Under the pieces are notes generated by a model. It was not told the origin of the DNA and searched no databases. It was given only the letters and a program-made list of their open reading frames with translations. A stretch of 64,000 nucleotides of DNA from Gordonibacter massiliensis (ex Traore et al. 2017) (GTDB lineage: Bacteria > Actinomycetota > Coriobacteriia > Coriobacteriales > Eggerthellaceae): NCBI GenBank assembly GCA_900170005.1, contig LT827128.1, positions 3,406,168 through 3,470,167 of the forward strand, read 5' to 3'. The position numbers and the translations under genes are program-made. Positions 1 through 8,646 of the stretch are shown piece by piece; position 1 is the stretch's first letter, and each line of letters begins with the position of its first letter.

Positions 1-1
1 C

Positions 2-58
2 GCCTTCGACACCTATCGCGAGGAAACGGACGCGGCGGTTGCGGTGCCGTTCGCATAG
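2..58 (+). CDS. C-terminal end of an upstream gene (partial)
   Basis: An open frame enters from the left edge and ends in TAG at 56-58, reading AFDTYREETDAAVAVPFA. It is followed about 30 nt later by a strong hairpin, which fits the end of a transcription unit. Too short to assign a family. Confidence 0.4.
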   Translation, partial: AFDTYREETDAAVAVPFA

Positions 59-90
59 CCGGACCGGGTCGCATCGTTCCCTCCGTGAAA

Positions 91-120
91 AGCGGGGCCC
101 GTCATGTGACGGGCCCCGCT
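91..120. terminator. Perfect 14-bp hairpin, likely bidirectional terminator
   Basis: A 14-nt arm (91-104) is the exact reverse complement of 107-120 with a 2-nt centre. It lies between the end of the leftward fragment and the convergent small gene at 155-520. A-rich sequence precedes it on the + strand, so it could also serve the minus-strand gene; no long T-tract is present on the + side. Confidence 0.6.
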
Positions 121-154
121 CGTGTTCGACGTGCTGCCGAGCGTCGGCGACGCC

Positions 155-520
155 CTACTTCCCTCGCAGCTTCTTCACGCCGCCGGCTGCGATGACGGCC
201 CCGCCGCCGATGGCGAGCAGGCCCGGGCCGGGCAGGATGAGCATGGGCACGCCCGCGAGCATGACGACGCCGCCCACGGCCGTCTGGACCGCGCCAGCCA
301 ACCGGCTCGGCTTCTTCGCCGCGCCCTTGCCGTCGATCACCGTCGCCTTCGCCACGCCACGCGCCGCATCGGCGGCCTTGGACGCGGCCTTCCCGGCTGC
401 CTTGCGACCGTAGGAGGGAGCTTTGAAAGCGGCCTTGGCGGTGGACTTCGCCGCGCTCGCCGCTTTGTCGCGGACGCTCGCCACCGGGTCGACGTCGATG
501 ATGGGATCGTGCTTGCTCAT
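155..520 (-). CDS. Small Lys/Ala-rich protein with C-terminal membrane hairpin
   Basis: 121 aa, function not recognised. The first ~75 residues are rich in Lys and Ala (repeated AAKSTAKAAFKA-like stretches), probably helical and basic. They are followed by two hydrophobic stretches joined by a LPGPG turn (GGVVMLAGVPMLILPGPGLL), a pattern seen in small PGPGW-type membrane proteins. It ends in a basic KKLRGK tail. The start ATG is preceded by a GCGAGGTG sequence. It is a single gene, convergent with the fragment to its left. Confidence 0.6.
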   Translation of the reverse strand: MSKHDPIIDVDPVASVRDKAASAAKSTAKAAFKAPSYGRKAAGKAASKAADAARGVAKATVIDGKGAAKKPSRLAGAVQTAVGGVVMLAGVPMLILPGPGLLAIGGGAVIAAGGVKKLRGK

Positions 521-802
521 GGGGCACCTCGCTCGTTCGCGCTCGCGTTTCGTTCTTTCCGATTATACCGCCTTGCCCTCAAGCGGGCTTTCGCCGCACC
601 CGTTCGTCATCTCGCGGCGACGAATTCTCCGCAGTCCCTCCGCCTGCAGGTTGGCACTGCCCGGCAAGCGCGCCTTCCGCCCCGTCCAGCCGCTCCCGGT
701 TCTTCGTGCTGCGCCTGAGCACGTAGCGCGGCGGGGCCGCTCCGACTATTTCCATGCACGCAATTCTTCAAAATCAGCCGAACTTGCTGCAAAAAGGCGT
801 TT
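521..802. other. Intergenic, no gene seen
   Basis: About 280 nt between the small membrane protein and the insertion element. Neither strand shows a supported coding frame, and no clear promoter or hairpin was found. The last three bases (TTT, 800-802) form half of the likely target duplication of the insertion element. Confidence 0.5.
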
Positions 803-2290
803 GGGGGTGCGGACAAAAAGTTGGACCGGTTTCCGGTCCGGAAGGGAGTCCGCATCGTGTACTCGAGGGAAGAGAAGGTCGAGATCGTGGAGGCGTTCCT
901 CGCGAGCGGCCTGACCATGGCCGAGGCCGGCCGCAGGCCGGGCTGGCCCGCCAGGGCCACGCTGTCGAGGTGGGCGGAGGAGGCCCGCCGCGGGGAGCTC
1001 CCCGTCTCCGCGGCGGTCCCGAGGGGCCATGCGGGCGCGCGCAAGCGCCACGAGCGCTACCCCGACGGGACGAGGGCGCGCGCGGTCGCGCTCTACGAGC
1101 GGGGCCGCCGCCCCGCCGAGATCGCGCGCCTGCTCGGGATCGACTGCGGCGCGAGCGTGCGGACGTGGTGGAAGAGGGCGCGGGAGTCTGGTAGGCTTGC
1201 GGGGGACCCGTTCGAGCCGAAGCCCCCCGCGGGCGGAAGGGAGGCCCCCGCCGTGGCCGCGAAGAGGAAGAGGGAGGTCCCGCCCGAGGTCGCCGCGCTC
1301 TCGGAGGCGGAGCTGGAGAACGCGTGCCTGAGGGCGGTGTTGGCCGATTTAAAAGCGGGCGGCTGGGACCCGGCTTCGATCTCGAACAGGAGGAAGTGCG
1401 AGCTCGGCGAGAGATTGAGGCGGGAGACCGGCCGGCCCCTCCGAGAGATCACCCGTTTCTCGGGGATATCGACAAGCTCCTACGAGTACTGCCGCGCCCG
1501 CCTCTCGGCCCCTGACCCCCTCGCGGCGACGAGGGCGCGCGTGCGGGAGCTGTTCTGCGCGAGCCGCGCCCGCTACGGCTACCGCCGCATATGGGCGCTG
1601 CTGCGCCGGGAGGGAAGGCGCGTCTCGGAGAAGGTCGTGCGCAGGGTCATGCGCGAGGAGGGCCTGGTCGTGCGCTACGAGCCCAAGCGCAAGAGGTGGA
1701 GCTCCTACGCCGGGGAGGCGTCCTGGGCCCCTCCCAACCTGGTGGGCCGGGACTTCCGCGCGGGGCTGCCGAACTTCCTGTGGCTCACGGACGTGACCGA
1801 GTTCGGGCTCCCCTCGTTCAAGTGCTACCTCTCCGCCGTCGTGGACTGCTTCGACGGGCGGGTGGCGGGCTGGCGGGTCTCCGAGCGCCCCGACGCCGCG
1901 CTCGCGAACTCCTCGCTCGACGACGCGGTCGCCTCCCTCGCCCCCGGCGAGCGCCCCGTCGTCCATTCGGACCGGGGCGGGCACTACCGCTGGCCGGGCT
2001 GGATAGCGAGGTGCGAGGCGGCGGGGCTGACCCGCTCGATGTCGGCCAAGGGCTGCAGCCCGGACAACTCGGCGTGCGAGGGCTTCTTCGGCAGGCTCAA
2101 GAACGAGTTCTTCCACCACCACTCCTGGGCGGGCGCGACCTTCGAGTCGTTCTCCGCGGAGCTCGCCGCCTACGTCGGGTGGTACAATTCGGACCGCGTC
2201 AAGGAGTCGCTCGGGTGGATGAGCCCCGACGAGTTCCGACGCAGCCTCGGGCTGGCGGTCTAGCCGGTCCAAGAAATCGTCCGCACCCCC
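803..2290. mobile_element. IS3-family insertion sequence, intact
   Basis: The ends are 25-bp imperfect inverted repeats: 803-827 and 2266-2290 share GGGGGTGCGGAC at the tip and TTGGACC at the inner end. TTT flanks both sides (800-802 and 2291-2293), which fits a 3-bp target duplication typical of IS3 elements. The whole element is about 1488 bp with one transposase gene. Both ends and the DDE triad are present, so it may be active. Confidence 0.88.
857..2263 (+). CDS. IS3-family transposase (single-frame OrfAB)
   Basis: 468 aa from GTG 857, chosen because GGAAGGGAG lies 8 nt upstream; the frame stays open to a TTG at 821 inside the left repeat. The N-terminal ~130 residues carry two helix-turn-helix segments (OrfA-like). 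The C-terminal half is an rve integrase core with D312, D372 and E408, a spacing of 59 and 35 residues, that is the DD35E pattern of IS3. Most IS150-type IS3 elements need a -1 frameshift between OrfA and OrfB; here both halves are in one uninterrupted frame. Confidence 0.9.
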   Translation: MYSREEKVEIVEAFLASGLTMAEAGRRPGWPARATLSRWAEEARRGELPVSAAVPRGHAGARKRHERYPDGTRARAVALYERGRRPAEIARLLGIDCGASVRTWWKRARESGRLAGDPFEPKPPAGGREAPAVAAKRKREVPPEVAALSEAELENACLRAVLADLKAGGWDPASISNRRKCELGERLRRETGRPLREITRFSGISTSSYEYCRARLSAPDPLAATRARVRELFCASRARYGYRRIWALLRREGRRVSEKVVRRVMREEGLVVRYEPKRKRWSSYAGEASWAPPNLVGRDFRAGLPNFLWLTDVTEFGLPSFKCYLSAVVDCFDGRVAGWRVSERPDAALANSSLDDAVASLAPGERPVVHSDRGGHYRWPGWIARCEAAGLTRSMSAKGCSPDNSACEGFFGRLKNEFFHHHSWAGATFESFSAELAAYVGWYNSDRVKESLGWMSPDEFRRSLGLAV

Positions 2291-2560
2291 TTTGTGAACG
2301 ATTTTTTCGACTGATTTTTATATAAGTTAAAATATCATTATATAAAAGACCAGATGAGAAGATCATGTCTTCTATTGTCCTCCAATAAGATCATGCACAA
2401 ACGTCTTTTTGAAGCAGAAACGCTAGTCCCCGCCGTCGAACCGCCATCGACATCCCGCGAGCCGACGCATCGTCGTCCCGGGCGAGCGAAGCGCAAAGGC
2501 GCCGCCCCTTTGCCACCCCGACCGGAATGCAAAGGCACCGCCCTTTGTCATCCTGAACGG
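2291..2560. other. AT-rich stretch after the insertion element
   Basis: From 2295 to about 2400 the sequence becomes strongly AT-rich (runs such as TTTTTATATAAGTTAAAATA), unlike its GC-rich surroundings. It may be the former promoter region of a gene displaced by the insertion element. No coding frame is supported. Confidence 0.35.
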
Positions 2561-2564
2561 AACG

Positions 2565-2760
2565 CAAGGCTCCGCCCTTCTGTCATCCTGAGCGAAGCGA
2601 ACGCAGAGAGTGCAGTCGAAGGATCCCGCGCGGCGCCAGCCGAAAGCGCTTCAGGCTGTCGCCGCGCGGAATCCTCCGGCTCCGGCGGCTCGCGCCGCCC
2701 ATCGCTTCGCGATGTCTCCCTGCACTCGCTTCGCTTGCGGATCGAAGGGCGGTCCGCGTC
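2565..2760. repeat. Imperfect palindromic repeat of the GTCATCCTGAGCGAAGCG type
   Basis: The unit TGTCATCCTGAGCGAAGCG followed by GAAGGATCC (about 2580-2630) is of a kind scattered between genes in many bacterial genomes. Partial copies precede it at about 2508 and 2547 (TTTGTCATCCTGAACGGAA). Downstream, inverted matches (CGCCGCGCGGAATCC about 2660, CTGCACTCGCTTCGC about 2721) let the region fold into a long imperfect stem. Frames through it are repeat translations, not genes. Confidence 0.6.
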
Positions 2761-3012
2761 TCCGCCGGCCAAGGAGCCGACGCGCAAGCGCGCTCGGTCG
2801 GCCCGCGTGCGAAAGGAGCTCCGAATTCCCTCATTTCCGACATCTCGGCCGCTCACATGCGATACACTACGAACCAACGGTATTCGCGGCGCGTTCGCGC
2901 GTTCGCGAGACTTGCAACGCGAGGGTTGGAACGGGTAAGGCTCGACTGTGGTTCGCGCCTTGGAGACAACGACAACGGCGTGGGCCACGCAACCGGAAAG
3001 TTGGTGGTCAAC

Positions 3013-5085
3013 ATGGCAGCTCCTGCTACCGAACACGTACGAAACATTGTGCTGGTCGGCCAAGACGGCGCCGGCAAGACATCGCTCGCCGAAGCGATGC
3101 TGCACGTCTCGGGCCGCACGCCCCGCATGGGCACGACCCACGACGGGAAGTCCTACCTCGATTACGACGAGGAGGAAATCCGGCGCAAGTTCACCATCGG
3201 CACGTCCATCGCCCCCATCCCCTACAAGGACTACAAGATCAACCTGCTGGACACGTCCGGCCACCCCGACTTCATCGGCGACACGTTGGCCACCATGCAG
3301 GCGGCCGAGATGGCGCTGTTCGTGGTCGACGCCGTAGCCGGCCCGCAGGTCATGACCACCAAGCTGTGGCGCGAGGCCGAGGACATGCGCCTGTCGCGCG
3401 CCGTGTTCATCAACCACATCGACCGCGAGAACGCCGACTTCGACACGGCCATGGCCCTTCTGCACGCGCGCTTCGGCTCGCGCCTGGGCCCCGTGACCAT
3501 CCCCATCGGCGTGGACGCGGACTTCAAGGGCGTCATCGACATCATCCGCATGAAGGCCCGCTACTTCGATCCCGACAGCGACGCCGAGCGCATCGAGGAC
3601 ATCCCCGCCGACTACGTCGAAACGGCGCAGGCGGCCCGCGACAAGCTGTGCGACCTCGTGGCCGAGGCCGACGACGAGCTTATGATGAAGTACCTGGACG
3701 GCGAAGAGCAGCTCACGCAGGAAGAGTTGGAGCAGCTGCTCGACAAGGCCATCGCGCAGGAGCTGTTCATCCCCGTGTTCGTGGGTTCCACCATCATCGA
3801 GCAGGGCATCCAGGGCGTCATGGAGGACATCGCCACCTACTTCCCGCACCCGCGCCACCACGGCCGCTTCCGCCTGGCCAACGGCGAGGAGACGTTCGTC
3901 GACGAGACGGGCGAGCCTGCGGGCTTCGTGTTCAAGACCGTGTCCGACCCGTTCGTGGGGCGCCTGAGCTTCATGAAGGTCATCTCCGGCGTGCTGGAGC
4001 CGGGCATGGAGCTCGTCAACGCGCGCACGGGCAAGAAGGACCGCCTGGGCCACCTCTACGTCATGATGGGCAAAGAGACCAACGACGTGAAGAGCGCGAA
4101 GGCCGGCGACATCATCGTCGTGCCCAAGCTCACGGAAACCCGCACGGGCGACACGCTGTCGAAGTCGGGCTCCGTTGCCATCGACCCGCTTCCGCTGCCC
4201 GAGCCGCAATACCCCGTGGCCATCGAGGCCGTGAACAAGAAGGACGAGGACAAGCTGGGCACGTTCCTGGCCCGCGCGGTGGAGACCGACCCCACCATCC
4301 GCGTCAGCCGCAGCGAGGAGACGCACCAGACCGTCGTCACCGCCATGGGCGACGCCCAGGTGGATACGCTGCTCGCGCGCCTGAAGGAGCAGACGGGCGT
4401 CGAGGCGAAGCTCGTCGACGTGCGCATACCGTACCGCGAGACCATCCGCAAGACGGCTGAGGCGCAGGGCCGCCACAAGAAGCAGACGGGCGGCTCCGGC
4501 CAGTTCGGCGATTGCTGGCTGCGCCTGGAGCCCAATCCGGGCGGCGGCTACGAGTTCCTCGACGAGATCGTGGGCGGCAAGATCCCGCGCGGCTTCATCC
4601 CCGCCGTGGACAAGGGCGTGCAGGACGCTATGGCCGAGGGCTTTTTGGCAGGTTACCCCATGGTGGACGTCAAGTGCGCCGTGTACGACGGCTCGTACCA
4701 CTCGGTCGACTCCAACGAGATGGCGTTCAAAACCGCCGCGCGCATCGGCTTCCGCGCCGCGTGCGAGAAGGCCGACCCCATTTTGCTGGAGCCCATGGCG
4801 AACCTGAACGTGACGGTGGGCGAGGAGTACGCCGGCGCCGTGATGGGCGACATCTCCACGCGCCGCGGCCGCATCGTGGGCACCGACTCCAACGACGCGG
4901 GCGAGACGGTCATCATGATGCGCGTGCCCTACGCCGAAGTGGTCACGTACACCAAGGACCTGCGCTCCATCACGCGCGGCTCCGGCTCCTACACCCTCGA
5001 GCTCGAGGGGTACGACCCGGCTCCCGCCGACGTGACGAAGAGGCTCGTGGACGCGTATCAGGCGGCAAGGGCCGCCGGCAACTAG
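3013..5085 (+). CDS. fusA2: EF-G paralogue (elongation factor G-like GTPase)
   Basis: 690 aa, the usual length for EF-G. ATG 3013 is preferred; the frame is open upstream to 2857, but homology begins here and GGAAAG lies 12 nt upstream. Motifs: P-loop GQDGAGKT (16-23), G3 DTSGH (80-84), and a degenerate G4 N134-H-I-D137 where canonical factors have NKxD. The switch I segment reads KFTIGTS rather than RGITI. These changes place it with the EF-G2-type paralogues rather than the housekeeping translocase, and its role (recycling, stress or antibiotic protection) cannot be told from sequence. It stands alone with a hairpin after it. Confidence 0.9.
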   Translation: MAAPATEHVRNIVLVGQDGAGKTSLAEAMLHVSGRTPRMGTTHDGKSYLDYDEEEIRRKFTIGTSIAPIPYKDYKINLLDTSGHPDFIGDTLATMQAAEMALFVVDAVAGPQVMTTKLWREAEDMRLSRAVFINHIDRENADFDTAMALLHARFGSRLGPVTIPIGVDADFKGVIDIIRMKARYFDPDSDAERIEDIPADYVETAQAARDKLCDLVAEADDELMMKYLDGEEQLTQEELEQLLDKAIAQELFIPVFVGSTIIEQGIQGVMEDIATYFPHPRHHGRFRLANGEETFVDETGEPAGFVFKTVSDPFVGRLSFMKVISGVLEPGMELVNARTGKKDRLGHLYVMMGKETNDVKSAKAGDIIVVPKLTETRTGDTLSKSGSVAIDPLPLPEPQYPVAIEAVNKKDEDKLGTFLARAVETDPTIRVSRSEETHQTVVTAMGDAQVDTLLARLKEQTGVEAKLVDVRIPYRETIRKTAEAQGRHKKQTGGSGQFGDCWLRLEPNPGGGYEFLDEIVGGKIPRGFIPAVDKGVQDAMAEGFLAGYPMVDVKCAVYDGSYHSVDSNEMAFKTAARIGFRAACEKADPILLEPMANLNVTVGEEYAGAVMGDISTRRGRIVGTDSNDAGETVIMMRVPYAEVVTYTKDLRSITRGSGSYTLELEGYDPAPADVTKRLVDAYQAARAAGN

Positions 5086-5104
5086 CGGCAACCCTGAACC
5101 GCAT

Positions 5105-5138
5105 GCGAGAACGCCGCCTTTCGGGGCGGCGCTCTCGC
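5105..5138 (+). terminator. Hairpin after the EF-G paralogue
   Basis: 14-bp stem with one mismatch (5105-5118 with 5125-5138), 6-nt loop TTTCGG, starting 20 nt after the stop codon. It lacks a strong T-tract (GTTATGG follows), so termination may be partial. Confidence 0.5.
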
Positions 5139-5226
5139 GTTATGGCTGCATGATGTTCGTGAGCGGAGGGGGCGCATCGGAAGCGCGCTTCAAGACACGC
5201 GCTTGTCGGGGCGGCGCTTGGCGGTT

Positions 5227-5553
5227 CTACACGTTCGGATGCGCTGCCAGCCACTCGTCGCTCGGAGGAGTGTTGCGCCGACACACCTGGTAGCCGTGCT
5301 CGGGGTGCGACGTCGTTCCCTTGCCGCAGGGATAGGCGCACACGAGGCCGCTGTAGTTACAGCGCACGGGCTCGGGGCGCACCAGCGGGGCCAGGTCCTC
5401 GCCGCACTTCTTGCACAGAAGCGGCGCGCCGGCCGTGATATCCTCCCGGTCGAAGATGGTGCACGTGCCGCAAACGGGGCATTTCCCCGACTTCTTAGGT
5501 GCGGGCTGGCACTTCCCGCATAACGGGTTGCATATCCAGCATCCTCCCGGCAT
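5227..5553 (-). CDS. Cysteine-rich zinc-ribbon protein
   Basis: 108 aa from ATG 5553, chosen because AAGGAAGG lies about 7 nt upstream; an upstream TTG (5580) is in frame. It has 14 cysteines, mostly in CxxC pairs: CWIC, CGKC, CPVCGTC, CKKCG, then singles that include CNYSGLVC and CGKG. It looks like two or three structural zinc ribbons and has no membrane segment. Several other small zinc-ribbon genes occur in this window next to molybdoenzymes; this one stands apart, convergent with the EF-G paralogue. Function unknown. Confidence 0.7.
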   Translation of the reverse strand: MPGGCWICNPLCGKCQPAPKKSGKCPVCGTCTIFDREDITAGAPLLCKKCGEDLAPLVRPEPVRCNYSGLVCAYPCGKGTTSHPEHGYQVCRRNTPPSDEWLAAHPNV

Positions 5554-5748
5554 TGCGGCCTTCCTTCCTTTTGTTGGCAAACAGTAAACTTATCCGTCAG
5601 GTTACGTTATACTTTATGATGAGTCGATTGCCGTTCGAGTGCGAGCGCGGGCGCCGAAGCGAAAGCGATGTCGCGCGAGTCGCATAGGGCGGATGTGCGG
5701 GACTTCGCGGGCGCAACAACCAACCTAGCATGGAACCCAAAGCGCTTG

Positions 5749-5784
5749 TACCTATCGCGGTATGAAAATGGATGGCTCTAGTAC
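5749..5784 (-). promoter_or_regulatory. Copy of the GTACTAG-N8-TTTTCATAC-N6-GGTA box
   Basis: Read on the minus strand from 5784: GTACTAG, eight bases, TTTTCATAC, six bases, then GGTA. It matches the copies at 8504-8538 and 16368-16403. It lies between the divergent Cys-rich gene (start 5553) and the LuxR-type regulator (start 5884), so it could serve either. Confidence 0.6.
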
Positions 5785-5883
5785 CATGGGCCATAGGCTC
5801 TTTCGTACAAAACGAGTAAGGTTTGGAAAGGACGAGTGACGGGCTGCTCGGTTCTTTTCATCAGGGGGAAAGGGGCGTGCCGG

Positions 5884-7515
5884 ATGACGCAATCTGTGCC
5901 GGAGCGATCAGAGGGGAAGGCTTCCAGCACGAAGACTTTGACTATGATCGGATTCAAGGTCATCTTGAGCTGGCACTACCTGGTACTGTTCTCTCCTATT
6001 TTCATCGGTGCGACCAACAATCCTTCCTTCTCGTTCTTCCTCGAGCGCCAGTTCACGCTGTACCTGACGCTGGCTTTGTCCTTCGCGGCGCTCGTCGGCG
6101 TGGGGCGCTTCTTTCTGAACCGCAACAAAACGGCGCCCTCCACGCTGCTGCTGGGCGCGGCGGGCGTGTTGGCCACGGTCGCCTCGGCGCTGTCGCTCGC
6201 CACGCTTTCGGCCGACATGCCGTGGCGCATCGCGTCGGTCGTGCTGCTGGGCTTCTCCGAGGCGTTCCTCATGTTCCTGTGGCTCCACTACTATATGGAG
6301 GCGGCGGCGGGACACCTGTTCCGCTCGTTCGCGGTCGATATGATGGCCGGCGGCATAATCGCATTTCTCACGTGCAGCTTCGTGCCGCCGATCAGCTATA
6401 TCGTAACCCTGTGCATGCCTGCGGTGGCCACGGTGTCGCTCGTCGCCAACTGGCGCACCATCGAACCGGTGGACGTGGCGGTTCCCGCGCCGGCCATCAA
6501 TCCGCCCCGCAAAAGCATCCTGCGCCATTCGCTGAAGACGCTGCTGCCCACGACGGTGTACGCGTTCGTGTTCGGACTGCTGCAAGGCGGGTTCATCAAC
6601 AGCGGCGTCGCGCTGCTCATGGCCGGCAACGCCGTGGTGCTCGTGGGCATCGTCGTGGCGGGCATCGTCATCTTCTTCATCCCCGAGGCGCCCGAGACGA
6701 ATGCGGATATCGACACGATACATCGCTTCTCGCTGCTGTTCTTCGTCCTCGGCATCGTGGGACAAACCGTTATTTTGGCGGGATTCAACCTGTTCGACTT
6801 CGGCGGCCTGATACTCGGCGTCGGGCTGGCGCGGCGGCTTAAGCCCGGGTCGCTCCTGCTCGTCGACGGTGGCCGCGTGCTCGTGTACGTGAGCTTGGCG
6901 GTGGGCCTCGTGGTGGGCAAGGGCGTGGTCACGGGCCTCGGAGCGGCCGATCCCTCGCTCGTACTCTATTCGCTGTGCGGAGCCGCCATCACCATGTTGG
7001 TGGCCACGGTGCTCACCCCGTTTCGAGAGCAGGATCCCTTCGAGGTGCAGCTTGCCCGCATGCCGGCCGAGGCTGGCGAGGTCGGCACGGCGAGCACCGC
7101 TGTGACGGACGCGGCCCCGACCTCCGACACCGCAACCTCCAAGAAAACCGCGGGCGACGCTACGGCCGCCGCCTCCACGCTCATCGCTCGAGACGAGGCC
7201 GCGACCTCGTCGAAAACGGCGATGCCGGCGAAGCCCAACGCGGAGTCCAAACGCGCCGACACGCCATGGCGGCGCACATGCCGCACCATCGCCGAGCTGT
7301 ACAAGCTCTCTCCGCGCGAGACGGAAATATTCTTCCTCATAGCCAAGGGCCGCAACGCGGAGTACGTCCAGCAGAAGCTGGTCATATCCATGCACACAGC
7401 CAAAACCCATATAGCGAACATCTACCACAAACTCGGGGTGCATTCATCGCAGGAGATGCTCAGCTTGATAGAGACGTTCCGCGAGGAGGATATCAAATCG
7501 CAGGAACAAGACTGA
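5884..7515 (+). CDS. LuxR-type transcription regulator with polytopic membrane domain
   Basis: 543 aa. ATG 5884 is chosen for the GGGGGAAAGGGG 8 nt upstream; GTG 5836 (AAAGGA just upstream) is an alternative. Residues ~20-390 form about 12 hydrophobic segments of MFS-like spacing. A Ser/Thr/Ala-rich linker (~395-470) leads to a LuxR/GerE helix-turn-helix in the last 60 residues (LSPRETEIFFLIAKG then HTAKTHIANIYHKLG). This membrane-plus-LuxR design is highly expanded in Eggerthellaceae and is thought to sense small molecules; the ligand is unknown. The downstream genes may be its targets, since the box at 5749-5784 precedes it and recurs at 8504. Confidence 0.88.
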   Translation: MTQSVPERSEGKASSTKTLTMIGFKVILSWHYLVLFSPIFIGATNNPSFSFFLERQFTLYLTLALSFAALVGVGRFFLNRNKTAPSTLLLGAAGVLATVASALSLATLSADMPWRIASVVLLGFSEAFLMFLWLHYYMEAAAGHLFRSFAVDMMAGGIIAFLTCSFVPPISYIVTLCMPAVATVSLVANWRTIEPVDVAVPAPAINPPRKSILRHSLKTLLPTTVYAFVFGLLQGGFINSGVALLMAGNAVVLVGIVVAGIVIFFIPEAPETNADIDTIHRFSLLFFVLGIVGQTVILAGFNLFDFGGLILGVGLARRLKPGSLLLVDGGRVLVYVSLAVGLVVGKGVVTGLGAADPSLVLYSLCGAAITMLVATVLTPFREQDPFEVQLARMPAEAGEVGTASTAVTDAAPTSDTATSKKTAGDATAAASTLIARDEAATSSKTAMPAKPNAESKRADTPWRRTCRTIAELYKLSPRETEIFFLIAKGRNAEYVQQKLVISMHTAKTHIANIYHKLGVHSSQEMLSLIETFREEDIKSQEQD

Positions 7516-7527
7516 CACCGCCCATCT

Positions 7528-7551
7528 CGGCGTGCTTCGGCACGCCGTTTT
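7528..7551 (+). terminator. Rho-independent terminator after the LuxR-type gene
   Basis: 8-bp stem CGGCGTGC/GCACGCCG with a TTCG tetraloop followed by TTTT, 12 nt after the stop codon. Confidence 0.85.
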
Positions 7552-7598
7552 GCAATCATCGAGGGGCGGAACGCCCCGCCAAACGTTAGGAGTGCTCC

Positions 7599-8321
7599 AT
7601 GGAAGAAACCGTCCCCCAGCTTGACCTGAGCGCATTCGCGCTCTCCTCGCTCGACAGCGTGCGCGTGGTCATGCCGCCCGCGCCCGTCGCCACCGACGAC
7701 GACGTGGACGCGCAGCTGTTCGTGTACGTCGCCTCGGCCACGAACCACTCGCCCATACGCTCCATCGGCGATTTGACCGACGAATGGGTGAAGGGCCAGT
7801 TCGACGGCATCAACACCATGGCCGAGCTGCGTGCGGGCATCAAGCAGGACCTCGAGCGCCAGGGCATGGTCGCTTGGAACAACACGAAGTTCCAGAAGTG
7901 CTCTGACGCGCTCGTCGCGCGTCTTGAGGGCGAGCTGCCCAAAGAGGTGATTGCCGCCAATGTCGAGGTTTCCCACGCGCAATACGAGAGTCGCCTGCGT
8001 CTGATGGGTTCCACGAAGGAGCGCTACCTGCGCGAAGAGCACCTCACGCCCGAGCAGTTCGATGAGAAGCTGCGCGACGACGTGGTGTTCCAGCTCAAGC
8101 TCAACGCCGCACTCGACAAGATGATCGAGGCGAAGGGCATCGAGGTCGCGAAGTCCGAGCTGACCGAGTACCTGTCGACGGACGACCCCGATTCGTTCTT
8201 GGCCGAGATCGAGGCGAACGGCCGCGTAGAGGACGCGTGCCAGGCTGCCGCCCGCGTCAAGGCTATGCGCCATATCGTGGAGACGGCCGTCGTGGAAACC
8301 GAGGAGGGCGTAACCGCCTAG
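7599..8321 (+). CDS. Trigger-factor-like chaperone, no PPIase domain
   Basis: 240 aa with AGGAG 7 nt upstream of the ATG. The region from about residue 60 resembles the helical C-terminal arm domain of trigger factor (alternating charged and hydrophobic helices, ELRAGIKQDLERQG, EEHLTPEQFDEKLRDDV). The N-terminal ribosome-binding signature and the FKBP domain are absent. A role as a dedicated folding helper is inferred. A second, longer trigger-factor-like gene lies at 41808. It sits just upstream of molybdoenzyme cluster 1 but has its own terminator, so a link is only suggestive. Confidence 0.6.
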   Translation: MEETVPQLDLSAFALSSLDSVRVVMPPAPVATDDDVDAQLFVYVASATNHSPIRSIGDLTDEWVKGQFDGINTMAELRAGIKQDLERQGMVAWNNTKFQKCSDALVARLEGELPKEVIAANVEVSHAQYESRLRLMGSTKERYLREEHLTPEQFDEKLRDDVVFQLKLNAALDKMIEAKGIEVAKSELTEYLSTDDPDSFLAEIEANGRVEDACQAAARVKAMRHIVETAVVETEEGVTA

Positions 8322-8371
8322 TCGACTTCCCGTCCGTGCGTCGCACCGCACCGTCATGTCGCAACCGCTTT

Positions 8372-8398
8372 GGAAGGACCCGCTGCGCGGGTCCTTCC
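8372..8398 (+). terminator. Terminator after the trigger-factor-like gene
   Basis: Perfect 12-bp stem (8372-8383 with 8387-8398) with a 3-nt loop, 50 nt after the stop codon and followed by GCTTGTTTG. Confidence 0.75.
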
Positions 8399-8474
8399 GC
8401 TTGTTTGGGGGCCGTAAACCCCGCATCGTCCCATCTGCATGAACGATTTACGTTTTGCCTGATAAAAGCCTCGA

Positions 8475-8490
8475 CACTAGCGCGCTAGTG
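8475..8490. promoter_or_regulatory. Perfect 16-bp palindrome, candidate operator
   Basis: CACTAGCGCGCTAGTG equals its own reverse complement. It lies 14 nt before the conserved GTACTAG box and about 160 nt before the first gene of molybdoenzyme cluster 1. A repressor or LuxR-type site is plausible. Confidence 0.5.
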
Positions 8491-8503
8491 AGTATGACTA
8501 CCA

Positions 8504-8538
8504 GTACTAGATCGCCCTTTTTCATACCCGCGAAGGTA
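8504..8538 (+). promoter_or_regulatory. Copy of the GTACTAG box before molybdoenzyme cluster 1
   Basis: Reads GTACTAG, then seven to eight bases, TTTTCATACC, six bases, GGTA. It ends 108 nt before the ATG of the zinc-ribbon gene at 8647, a comparable distance to the copy at 16368 (120 nt). Either a promoter of a dedicated sigma factor or an activator site. Confidence 0.65.
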
Positions 8539-8646
8539 CTTTCCGCGAATCGGCGCATGGTAGCTTATGCGCTGTGAATGCACCCCAATGTATTTGCGAT
8601 CTACTGTCGATCCGGTTTCACACAATGGAAGAGGAGGAAACACGAT

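Noticed and set aside
2354-2938. Open frame through the repeat region before the EF-G paralogue
   Set aside because: It is a translation of the GTCATCCTGAGCG repeats; no start signal or family.
2548-5091. Long open frame on the minus strand opposite the EF-G paralogue
   Set aside because: Arg/His/Val-rich shadow caused by GC-rich codon use; the + strand has all GTPase motifs.
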